Shown here piece by piece: positions 22,009-28,891 of a DNA stretch of 59,791 nt (positions are counted from its first letter, which is position 1; the number at the start of each line of letters is the position of its first letter). The position numbers and the translations under genes were made by a program. The notes under the pieces were generated by a model. That model had not been told where the DNA came from, made no database searches, and worked only from the letters and a program-made list of their open reading frames with translations. Source of the DNA: Candidatus Desulfaltia sp. (GTDB taxonomy: Bacteria; Desulfobacterota; Desulfobacteria; Desulfobacterales; ETH-SRB1); the NCBI GenBank assembly GCA_030656555.1, contig JAUSPN010000021.1, positions 1 through 59,791 of the forward strand, given 5' to 3'.

Positions 22009-22079
22009 CTACATTAAAAACATGGTCTACACATTGGCAAAGCAAACATTCCCTTATATGCAAAGAGGAGGTAATTGGC

Positions 22080-22595
22080 ATGAATAACGACCGATTTGCA
22101 AAATCAGTGGGATCCAGCCCGTATTTCAAGCCGATACTTGGCGGACTCGGTGTTGGTCTGCTCGGACTTTTATTCTATTTTATTTCTCCCTTTTGGTCAT
22201 CTACCGGAAAACCCGAAGTCATTTCCGTTGGTGGATTTTTGGCTAATACTATTTCCTGGGGAGAAAAGGCGATTCTGAAGGACAACTATCTGGTATCTGG
22301 TATCCCTCCCATCCTCAGGTATCTGATATTAGGGATTGTCCTTGGTTCTTTCATTGATTCTGTGTTGTCGAAAAAACTCACATGGAAAGGGTTTAATAAA
22401 CAAAAGATAATGAAAGACGACCTTCCGTATGACATCGGTGGCGGCATCCTGATCGGCTTTGGAGTTCTGCTGGCCAATGGGTGCGTGATCAAACATTTGC
22501 TTGCAGGGGTTCCTGGGCTGGATATTGCCAGTTTCGTTGCAATAGGTGGAATTATCATTGGAATATGGTTTGGACTTAAAATAGTAGGAGGGTAG
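22080..22595 (+). CDS. YeeE/YedE family membrane protein, first half
   Basis: Inner-membrane protein of the YeeE/YedE (sulfur/selenium compound transport) family. The 171-residue product has four or five hydrophobic segments and the family pattern GGGILIGFGVLLANGC (residues 120-135), whose final Cys135 is the conserved family cysteine thought to handle thiosulfate-like substrates, followed by HLLAGVPGLDIASF. It is about half the length of a full two-lobe YeeE/YedE; the next gene supplies a second lobe. A strong GAGGAGG precedes the ATG, and 4 bp separate it from the next gene. Confidence 0.88.
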   Translation: MNNDRFAKSVGSSPYFKPILGGLGVGLLGLLFYFISPFWSSTGKPEVISVGGFLANTISWGEKAILKDNYLVSGIPPILRYLILGIVLGSFIDSVLSKKLTWKGFNKQKIMKDDLPYDIGGGILIGFGVLLANGCVIKHLLAGVPGLDIASFVAIGGIIIGIWFGLKIVGG

Positions 22596-22599
22596 GCTC

Positions 22600-23493
22600 A
22601 TGGCAGGAAACCTGTGTGTTCTGTTGATCGGAATGGCCTTAGCTGTTGTAGTAAGACGGTCCAATTACTCAATTCCGGGGGCAATCAGCGACATTTTCAT
22701 GATGGGCCGCTACCACCAGTTAGCCGGAGTGCTGGCAAGTATTTGTGCTTTTAGCCTCGTGAATATCTGGGGATATGAACCATGTCCCACCTGAGCTGAT
22801 GTCGGCTGGGGCGGTGCCCCGGGATTGCATAGCCTGGTGGGTGGAGTGCTTCAGGGGATTGGCTATGTGCTGATTGCCGGCTGACCTCTTGCTACGTTAG
22901 TCCGCCTGGGAGGCGGCGTCAAAAGATACATGGTAGCTGTCGGCGGCTTTTTGATAGGAATTATCCTGTTTGCTCAAGTGGCAAACCCTGTTCATAAAAT
23001 ATTTGATCCATTACAGGTTAAAAACCTTGTTTCCATAAAGCAGTTTTTTTCTGCAAAGATTCCTGAAGGTGTTTCCGCAAAGGTTCCTGATCTGATAATA
23101 ACAACTATAGAAGGCGAACAATTAATGCTGAAGGAACTGGCTGGCCAGAATCAGTTGGTAGTGGTCAATTTCTGGGCTTCCTGGTGCAGTCCTTGCGTAG
23201 AGGAAATGCCGCATTTTGAAAAGATTCACAGGGATTACCAAAACAAGAATGTAACCTTTCTTGGAATTGCGACAAAAGATTTGTTGCCTGCTGTCGAAAA
23301 ATTTATTGCTCAAAGAAATATAACCTACAAAATAGCCATGGATGATCAGGATAAGATAGCCACTGCCTTTGGTGGTGTGAAAGTCTTGCCAACAACGATT
23401 TTTATAGACAAACAGAACAATATTGTAAAGGTTCATAAAGGCTATTTGTCTCAAAGAGAGTTGGATAAAAATCTAAAAAATCTACTACACTAA
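22600..23493 (+). CDS. putative selenoprotein: YedE second lobe fused to TlpA/ResA-like thioredoxin, two in-frame UGA (Sec) codons
   Basis: One open frame of 297 codons if UGA at 22792-22794 (residue 65) and 22882-22884 (residue 95) are read as selenocysteine. Residues 1-130 are a YeeE/YedE lobe; residue 95 sits in GGVLQGIGYVLIAG-U-P, aligning exactly with GGGILIGFGVLLANGC of the preceding gene, so Sec replaces the conserved Cys. The part after residue 111 holds a membrane helix and then a periplasmic thioredoxin-like domain with WASWCSPC (Cys196, Cys199) and the cis-Pro VLPTT. Both UGAs are followed by SECIS-like hairpins. The ATG at 22930 lacks a well-placed Shine-Dalgarno, supporting read-through. 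AGGAGG precedes the ATG at 22600. The alternative is a pseudogene plus a separate thioredoxin gene, or plain fusion broken by two nonsense mutations. Confidence 0.75.
22795..22833 (+). promoter_or_regulatory. candidate bacterial SECIS element 1
   Basis: Immediately after the first UGA: lower stem GCT(G)ATG (22795-22801) pairs with CATAGC (22828-22833), and upper stem GGGG (22808-22811) pairs with CCCC (22817-22820) around the apical loop CGGTG. The apical GGT is 19-21 nt after UGA, matching the spacing I count in E. coli fdhF. Confidence 0.7.
22902..22916 (+). promoter_or_regulatory. candidate bacterial SECIS element 2
   Basis: CCGCCT pairs with AGGCGG around a GGG loop, starting 17 nt after the second UGA (22882-22884). 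The loop G residues lie 24-26 nt downstream, within the range accepted for bacterial SECIS elements. A distal stem GCTAC (22891-22895)/GTAGC (22933-22937) can extend it. Confidence 0.55.
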
Positions 23494-23528
23494 TTGAGCG
23501 ATGCTCAATTTAAGGGAACGCGTCAATA

Positions 23529-24050
23529 GTGGCCACAACAAGACCGATAACCAGATTTACTTTGTTTGGGGGAGTTGTAGTATTATTACTATGCTTGTCT
23601 GTATTTCCATCATCAGGACAGGCTCCCAAAGACACGAATTTGGTGCATGTTGAAGCTTATGCATCTCATGAAAGCATTAATGCTACAGGATCCTTCCAGA
23701 TAACCGTTGTTGCAAATATAAAACAGGGTTTCCACATCAACAGCCATAAACCGTTGAATGAGTTTCTGATACCGACGGTGTTGAGGCTCAATGAAACAAG
23801 AGGAATTGCTTTCGGGTCGATATATTACCCAAGGCCCAAGCAGGTATTGTTTTCCTTTTCGCCGAAACACTTGTCTGTGTACGATGGTAAAATCTCTATT
23901 TTTGCCGAGTGCAAGGTTTCCGAAAATATTTCTCCGAAAAACATCAAAGTGTCAGGCGTATTTACTTATCAGGCCTGTAATGATCAAATGTGCTTCATGC
24001 CTGAGTCTATATGTTTTGAGATCCCTTTGAAAATTGTTAAGGCAGACTAA
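23529..24050 (+). CDS. DsbD-alpha-like periplasmic thiol-disulfide protein
   Basis: A 173-residue exported protein resembling the N-terminal periplasmic domain of DsbD alone, without the membrane or C-terminal thioredoxin domains. It has a signal peptide (about residues 1-30, hydrophobic FGGVVVLLLCLSVFPSS) and the immunoglobulin-like domain ending VSGVFTYQACNDQMCFMPES, where the two cysteines of ACNDQMC are the DsbD-alpha redox pair. Start is GTG at 23529 with AAGGGA upstream; a small hairpin ATTGAGC/GCTCAAT lies between it and the preceding gene. It likely exchanges electrons with the TlpA-like domain encoded just upstream. Confidence 0.85.
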   Translation: MATTRPITRFTLFGGVVVLLLCLSVFPSSGQAPKDTNLVHVEAYASHESINATGSFQITVVANIKQGFHINSHKPLNEFLIPTVLRLNETRGIAFGSIYYPRPKQVLFSFSPKHLSVYDGKISIFAECKVSENISPKNIKVSGVFTYQACNDQMCFMPESICFEIPLKIVKAD

Positions 24051-24130
24051 CAGACCGGGCTGATTAACAAAGCAGCGGGGAATGCGCTCGTTTTTGCGGT
24101 TCAAAATATATAGTACGTCATGATTATTCT

Positions 24131-24273
24131 GAGACCTTTGAAAAATGCTCAATTTTGCCTAAGTTCAAGAAAGGCGAAAATTTTAACCGCAGGAATACAT
24201 TGAGTATTTTGAGGATTAAAATTTGAGCGTGACGCTGAAATTGGGCGAAAGGGAGGGTTTTGCAAAGGTCTCA
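24131..24273. repeat. D-type repeat, copy 3
   Basis: Starts GAGACCTTTGAAAAATGC, contains AGTTCAAGAAAGGCG and ATTGAGTATTTTGAGG, ends TTTTGCAAAGGTCTCA. It is the shortest, least interrupted copy (no F core) and so best shows the unit. A fragment of the K repeat (GCGGGGAATGCGCTCG, near 24075-24090) precedes it. The 395-bp gap before gltA has no gene. Confidence 0.85.
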
Positions 24274-24445
24274 TTCTGTCTATGGCGGCGAGCATGTTCG
24301 GTGCTTTCGAAATTAAGATACAGGCAGCAAGATAGATAAAATTACCGGTTGCTTATCATAAAGATTGTGTATATATTTTTTAAATTAAGCGTTTCGCTCA
24401 ATTGAGGTGTTGGCACTTGGATTCAGATGGATAAAGGAATAAAAT

Positions 24446-25729
24446 ATGGATGATTATGCAAAGATAATATATAAAGACAAAACATATATACTCCCTGTTA
24501 TTGAAGGTTCAGAAGGAGAAAAAGCTATAGATATTTCCAGCCTTCGCCAAGAGACCGGTTTGATTACACTTGATCCTGGATTTTCCAACACAGGCAGTTG
24601 TATCAGTTCCATTACTTATTTAGATGGTGAAAAAGGGGTTCTGCGTTATCGCGGCATACCGGTTGAGCAGCTTGCCGAACTTTCAAGCTTTACAGAAACA
24701 GCCTATCTTTTGATAAACAAAGTTTTGCCGACGAGAGAAGAGCTCAATCGCTTTTCAGTTCTGTTAAATGACCACTCCCTTGTGCATGAAGATATGCAGA
24801 CTTTTTATCAGAACTTCCCGAGGGCTTCTCATCCAATGGGCATTCTCTCATCAATGGTAAATGCATTAAGAAGCTTTTATCCGGGACTTCAGGCCACAGA
24901 AGAAGAAATTAACATAATGGTTACGCGCCTTATCTCAAAGGTCAGGACATTGGCGGCAATGTCTTATAAGATATCAAGAGGCCACAAGGTGGTTTATCCC
25001 CGCCACGATCTGTCATATTGCGCAAATTTCCTGAATATGATGTTTAATACTCCGGTCAAACCTTATAATATTGATAAGGATATTGTTAAGGCTTTGAATG
25101 TTTTCTGGATTCTCCATGCTGATCATGAACAAAACTGTTCTACATCTGCCGTAAGAGTTGTCGGAAGCGGAAGGGTTAATCTTTACGCTGCAATTTCAGC
25201 AGGAATAGCTGCGCTCTGGGGCCCCCTGCACGGCGGTGCAAATCAGGCGGTTATTGAAATGCTTTTAGAAATACAAAAAAACGGCAGCAATTTGGATAAG
25301 ACCGTTAAAAGGGCTAAAGACAAAAAAGACCCTTTTAGATTAATGGGTTTTGGCCATAGCGTATACAAAACCTATGATCCACGCGCCAAAATAATGAAAA
25401 AAATGTGTGATAACGTTCTGAAAAAGCTCAAAATAAATGATCCTTTGCTTGACATGGCAAAGGAACTTGAAGAAATTGCGCTAAATGATGATTATTTTAA
25501 AGAGCGCAATCTTTATCCGAACATCGATTTTTATAGCGGTATAATGCTGCGCGCCATGGGTATTCCTACAAACATGTTTACCGTCATGTTTGCCATCGGC
25601 AGGCTGCCTGGATGGATCGCTCAGTGGAAAGAAAGCGTTGATGATCCCAAATGGAAACTAAGCCGCCCCCGCCAAATCTATATTGGACCGACAAAAACTG
25701 AATATATTCCCATTGATAAAAGAAAGTAG
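24446..25729 (+). CDS. gltA: citrate synthase
   Basis: Condenses acetyl-CoA and oxaloacetate to citrate, the entry step of the oxidative citrate cycle. The 427-residue protein has the type II (GltA) layout with active-site His in ILHADHEQN (near 224-227), His262 in GPLHGGANQ, FGHSVYKTYDPRAK (near 302-315) with conserved Arg, and the catalytic Asp in NIDFYSG. Start ATG follows AAGGA. The HD-domain gene begins one base after its stop codon. Confidence 0.96.
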   Translation: MDDYAKIIYKDKTYILPVIEGSEGEKAIDISSLRQETGLITLDPGFSNTGSCISSITYLDGEKGVLRYRGIPVEQLAELSSFTETAYLLINKVLPTREELNRFSVLLNDHSLVHEDMQTFYQNFPRASHPMGILSSMVNALRSFYPGLQATEEEINIMVTRLISKVRTLAAMSYKISRGHKVVYPRHDLSYCANFLNMMFNTPVKPYNIDKDIVKALNVFWILHADHEQNCSTSAVRVVGSGRVNLYAAISAGIAALWGPLHGGANQAVIEMLLEIQKNGSNLDKTVKRAKDKKDPFRLMGFGHSVYKTYDPRAKIMKKMCDNVLKKLKINDPLLDMAKELEEIALNDDYFKERNLYPNIDFYSGIMLRAMGIPTNMFTVMFAIGRLPGWIAQWKESVDDPKWKLSRPRQIYIGPTKTEYIPIDKRK

Positions 25730-26380
25730 ATGGATCAGGAAGATTCTTTAATCGAATACATAAAGTCTGTCGCAAAAAATATGTTTCAGGGAGCCAGCGG
25801 CAGTCACGACTGGGACCATACGCTTAGAGTGTGCAGCTTGTGCAAGCGGATAGGAAAGGCCGAAGGAGCAGACATGGTTGTACTCCTCACAGCAGCATAT
25901 CTGCATGATATAGGCAGGTGCTTTCAGGATGCGTCATGCGGCGAAATTTGTCATGCTGAAAAAGGCGCACAGATGGCATTACCTATAGTGAAGAAACTCC
26001 CTGTTTCGGAAAAACAAAAGAAAAACATTATCCACTGTATTAAATCCCATAGATTTCGCGGTAACCAAGCCCCAAAAACTATTGAAGCAAGGGTATTATT
26101 TGATGCAGACAAACTCGATGCAATCGGTGCGGTCGGTGTGGCAAGGGCATATCTCTTTGCCGGAGAAATCGGCGCAACGCTTCATAATCCTGATGTAAGT
26201 GTTGAACAATCCACACCCTATTCAAAAGATGATACAGGTTTCAGAGAGTTTAAGGTTAAGCTTTCCGGGATAAAAGACAGAATACTGACAAAAGAAGGAA
26301 AAAAAATGGCAAAAGATCGGCATGCTTTCATGGATAACTTTTTTAAACGGTTTTTAGAAGAATATGAGGGTAAGAGGTAA
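25730..26380 (+). CDS. HD-domain metal-dependent phosphohydrolase (YedJ-like)
   Basis: A 216-residue HD-superfamily protein. The metal ligands are visible as His in SHDWDHTLRVCSLC (near 25-38), HD in LTAAYLHDIGRCF (near 57-58 of LHD) and Asp in LFDADKLDAIGAVGVARAYLF. The layout matches the small stand-alone HD hydrolases of the YedJ type, whose substrates are unknown. Starts immediately after gltA stop, suggesting coupling. Confidence 0.9.
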   Translation: MDQEDSLIEYIKSVAKNMFQGASGSHDWDHTLRVCSLCKRIGKAEGADMVVLLTAAYLHDIGRCFQDASCGEICHAEKGAQMALPIVKKLPVSEKQKKNIIHCIKSHRFRGNQAPKTIEARVLFDADKLDAIGAVGVARAYLFAGEIGATLHNPDVSVEQSTPYSKDDTGFREFKVKLSGIKDRILTKEGKKMAKDRHAFMDNFFKRFLEEYEGKR

Positions 26381-26432
26381 ATATAGAAATCGTAATTTAT
26401 TATCGAAATATGTCTATAATCCCTTTAAAATA

Positions 26433-26540
26433 ACGTAGCGGTTCACGGCTCGAAACTTGAAATTGGAAATTGGAAAGAACAGTACAAAAGCATGAAGGCC
26501 AAATTTCTAATTTCAACTTTCTGTGAACGCTTACCAAAAA
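26433..26540. repeat. A-like inverted repeat
   Basis: GCGGTTCACGGCTCGAAACT with two AAATTGGA-type units faces the complementary AAATTTCTAATTTCAACTTTC and GTGAACGCTTACC, about 30 bp apart. It fills the 201-bp gap before the first purH gene. Confidence 0.65.
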
Positions 26541-26581
26541 ATTGACTCATTTTAAGAGGAAGTTACGAGGTATGAAATATT

Positions 26582-27259
26582 ATGAGTATTAATATTGTTG
26601 GCAGAATCGATGATTTGATCAGTGTGAAGCACATACTTGTAAGTGTTTCAGACAAACAGGGGCTTGATGATTTTATTCCTGAGCTGCTTAAAATAAATTC
26701 TGAAATAAAAATATTTTCCACAGGCGGCACATATAACAAAATAAAGGAGATACTTGGCGCAGATGCCGCACCCTGCCTGAAACAGGTATCAGATTACACG
26801 GGCCAGCCGGAAACCCAGGGCGGCCTTGTAAAAACTCTTGATTTTAAGATATATCTTGGCCTCCTTACTGAAACATATAATGAGTCACATCAAAGTGACC
26901 TGGCAAGGACAGAATCTGTGTCTATTGATATGGTTGTCGTCAACCTCTACCCTTTTAAAGAAACCATATCAAAACCAGGCGTTACTGTCGAACAGGCCAG
27001 AGGCAATATAGATATCGGCGGGCCATGCATGATAAGGGCTTCTGCAAAAAATTTTATAAGGGTTGCGTCGGTTGTCGACCCTGTTGACTATGAAATGATT
27101 ATATCAAAGCTAAAAACAAATACTGGATCAACATCCCTTAAACTTCGCTTTGACCTGGCGCAAAAAGCTTTTGAACATACAGCAATATACGACCGCGCAA
27201 TTGCGGACTTTCTGAGCTCTCGAAAATTTGAAGATGTAAGTGGATGTTATGATAAGTGA
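26582..27259 (+). CDS. purH: IMP cyclohydrolase (N-terminal half of PurH as a separate gene)
   Basis: Catalyses ring closure of FAICAR to IMP, the last step of purine synthesis. The 225-residue protein covers only the MGS-like domain: ILVSVSDKQGLDDFI near the start, FSTGGTYNKI, TGQPETQGGLVKTLDFKIYLGLL, VVNLYPFKETI and NIDIGGPCMIRASAKNF are all typical. In most bacteria this is fused to the transformylase domain, here encoded by the next gene after a 143-bp gap occupied by a B-type repeat. Confidence 0.93.
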   Translation: MSINIVGRIDDLISVKHILVSVSDKQGLDDFIPELLKINSEIKIFSTGGTYNKIKEILGADAAPCLKQVSDYTGQPETQGGLVKTLDFKIYLGLLTETYNESHQSDLARTESVSIDMVVVNLYPFKETISKPGVTVEQARGNIDIGGPCMIRASAKNFIRVASVVDPVDYEMIISKLKTNTGSTSLKLRFDLAQKAFEHTAIYDRAIADFLSSRKFEDVSGCYDK

Positions 27260-27262
27260 AAA

Positions 27263-27384
27263 AAGTGACTAAAGTTTTAAGTGACTAAAGTGAACTAAAG
27301 TTAAGGTACGCGCCTTTGGCGCAGCCAATTTTATATAAAAAACAGAGCGAAGCGACTCATTAACTTTAGGCACTCGTAACTTCA
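27263..27384. repeat. B-type repeat, copy 1
   Basis: Arms of GTGACTAAAG/CTTTAGGCAC-like units enclose the conserved core GCGCCTTTGGCGCAGCC followed by AATTTTATATAAAA (27311-27340). It ends just before the Shine-Dalgarno of the second purH gene. Other copies: 35308, 37522 (inverted), 48699. Confidence 0.9.
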
Positions 27385-27402
27385 TTAATTAAGGAAACAC
27401 AA

Positions 27403-28653
27403 ATGACAAAAGATCTAAAAAAGATGTATACAACGATCATGGATGATCATTTTACTCCAAAAATGGAGATCAGTTTTATAGACCACGATAAAAGGCAGAC
27501 CCTTTTTTATGAAAAGGTTGCCTGGACTATAGACAATGTCAAAAAAGGTCTGAGATACGGTGAAAATCCGGGCCAGGAAGCTGCATTATACAGACTGGTA
27601 AACGGAAATCTGATTCTGGGAGAAATCGAAACCATACAGCCAGGAAGGTATCTGGCTTCAGATATTGAACTGTTGCAGTCCGGCAAGCATCCCGGCAAAA
27701 TCAACCTGACCGATACCGACAATGCTTTAAATATTTTGAGATATTTTACGGATAAGCCAACGGTTGTCATTGTCAAGCACAACAATCCCTGCGGCGTTGC
27801 CATATCCGATTCGCTGGAAAACGCCTATGAAAAGGCATATATAGCAGACAGGATTGCGGCCTTTGGCGGATGTATTGCGGTTAACATCCCTGTTGACAGG
27901 GCTACGGCTGAATCAATCAGCAAACAATATGCCGAAGTTGTCGTTGCTCCTGATTTTGAAGAAGGGGTTATGGATATCTTCGAAAAGAAAAAGAATCTCA
28001 GGGTAATCAGAATCGACAATATCAACAGACTTCAAGCTTTTGTCGGCAAAAGATGTGTAGAATTTAAAAGCCTGATAGACGGCGGAATTATTACGCAATG
28101 GTCTTTTGTCCCGTCTGCCCGTTCCAGAAAAGATCTTGCCCTTGCAGAATGTGAATACAAGGGGAAAACATATAAAATAAATCGGGAGCCTACAGACAGT
28201 GAATATAACGACATGCTCTTTGGCTGGCTTGTTGAGTCTGGAATTACGTCAAATTCCGTTATTTATGTAAAAGACAATGTTACCGTTGGAATAGGAACAG
28301 GTGAACAAGACAGAGTAGGTGTAGCGGAAATCGCAAGAGACAAGGCATACCGGAAGCTTTGTGATCGTTATTGCTTTGAAATGCACGGCATTGCTTATAA
28401 TAATCTAAAAGACCCTGATAAAAAAGAGGAAATAGCTAACAGAGTGCGTGATGAAAAAGGCGGACTGGTCGGCGCCGCCATGGTCAGTGATGCTTTTTTC
28501 CCGTTCAGGGATGGTGTGGATGTTGGAATCCATGAAGGGATAACCTCGGTTATCCAGTCTGGAGGATCTGTCAATGATTATCAATCTATCGAGGCATGCA
28601 ACGAAGCAGACGTTACAATGGTATATACGGGGCAAAGGAGCTTTAAGCACTAA
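27403..28653 (+). CDS. purH: AICAR formyltransferase (C-terminal half of PurH as a separate gene)
   Basis: Transfers a formyl group from 10-formyl-THF to AICAR, giving FAICAR. The 416-residue protein has LRYGENPGQEAALY, the catalytic KHNNPCGVAI, AFGGCIAVN, and the C-terminal SDAFFPFRDGVDVG and GGSVND. ATG is preceded by AAGGA. Forms a functional pair with the IMP cyclohydrolase gene upstream. Confidence 0.94.
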   Translation: MTKDLKKMYTTIMDDHFTPKMEISFIDHDKRQTLFYEKVAWTIDNVKKGLRYGENPGQEAALYRLVNGNLILGEIETIQPGRYLASDIELLQSGKHPGKINLTDTDNALNILRYFTDKPTVVIVKHNNPCGVAISDSLENAYEKAYIADRIAAFGGCIAVNIPVDRATAESISKQYAEVVVAPDFEEGVMDIFEKKKNLRVIRIDNINRLQAFVGKRCVEFKSLIDGGIITQWSFVPSARSRKDLALAECEYKGKTYKINREPTDSEYNDMLFGWLVESGITSNSVIYVKDNVTVGIGTGEQDRVGVAEIARDKAYRKLCDRYCFEMHGIAYNNLKDPDKKEEIANRVRDEKGGLVGAAMVSDAFFPFRDGVDVGIHEGITSVIQSGGSVNDYQSIEACNEADVTMVYTGQRSFKH

Positions 28654-28694
28654 AAGATCGCTTCGCTCTAATGTTAAATTTTGAATTATGATTT

Positions 28695-28845
28695 TTAATT
28701 GAAGCTCCCCGCCGCAAGCAGCTGGGAATCTTCGACCGTAAGGAAATTTGCTGTTTTTGGATTCGCTCGCTAACCCCGCCGCAAGCAGCTGGGGATGCGC
28801 TCGCTTTTGCGGTTCAAAACTGAGAATTTAGAATTTAAAATTATT
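28695..28845. repeat. K repeat, copy 1
   Basis: Contains two CCCCGCCGCAAGCAGCTGGG blocks, TTCGACCGTAAGGAA, GGATTCGCTCGCTAACC and GCGCTCGCTTTTGCGGTTC. An inverted copy with the same order of blocks is at 53337-53466 and a fragment at 24071-24110. Followed at 28858-28875 by a short B-type end (TTTAGGCACTCGTAACTT). Confidence 0.85.
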
Positions 28846-28891
28846 CAGTTTCCTCAATTTTAGGCACTCGTAACTTACAGGAAAGTAAATC

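Noticed and set aside
22600-22930. YedE half as a pseudogene killed by two stop codons
   Set aside because: Both stops are UGA, the frame is otherwise intact through the thioredoxin domain, one aligns with the family Cys and both have SECIS-like hairpins. Decay is still possible and is stated as the alternative.
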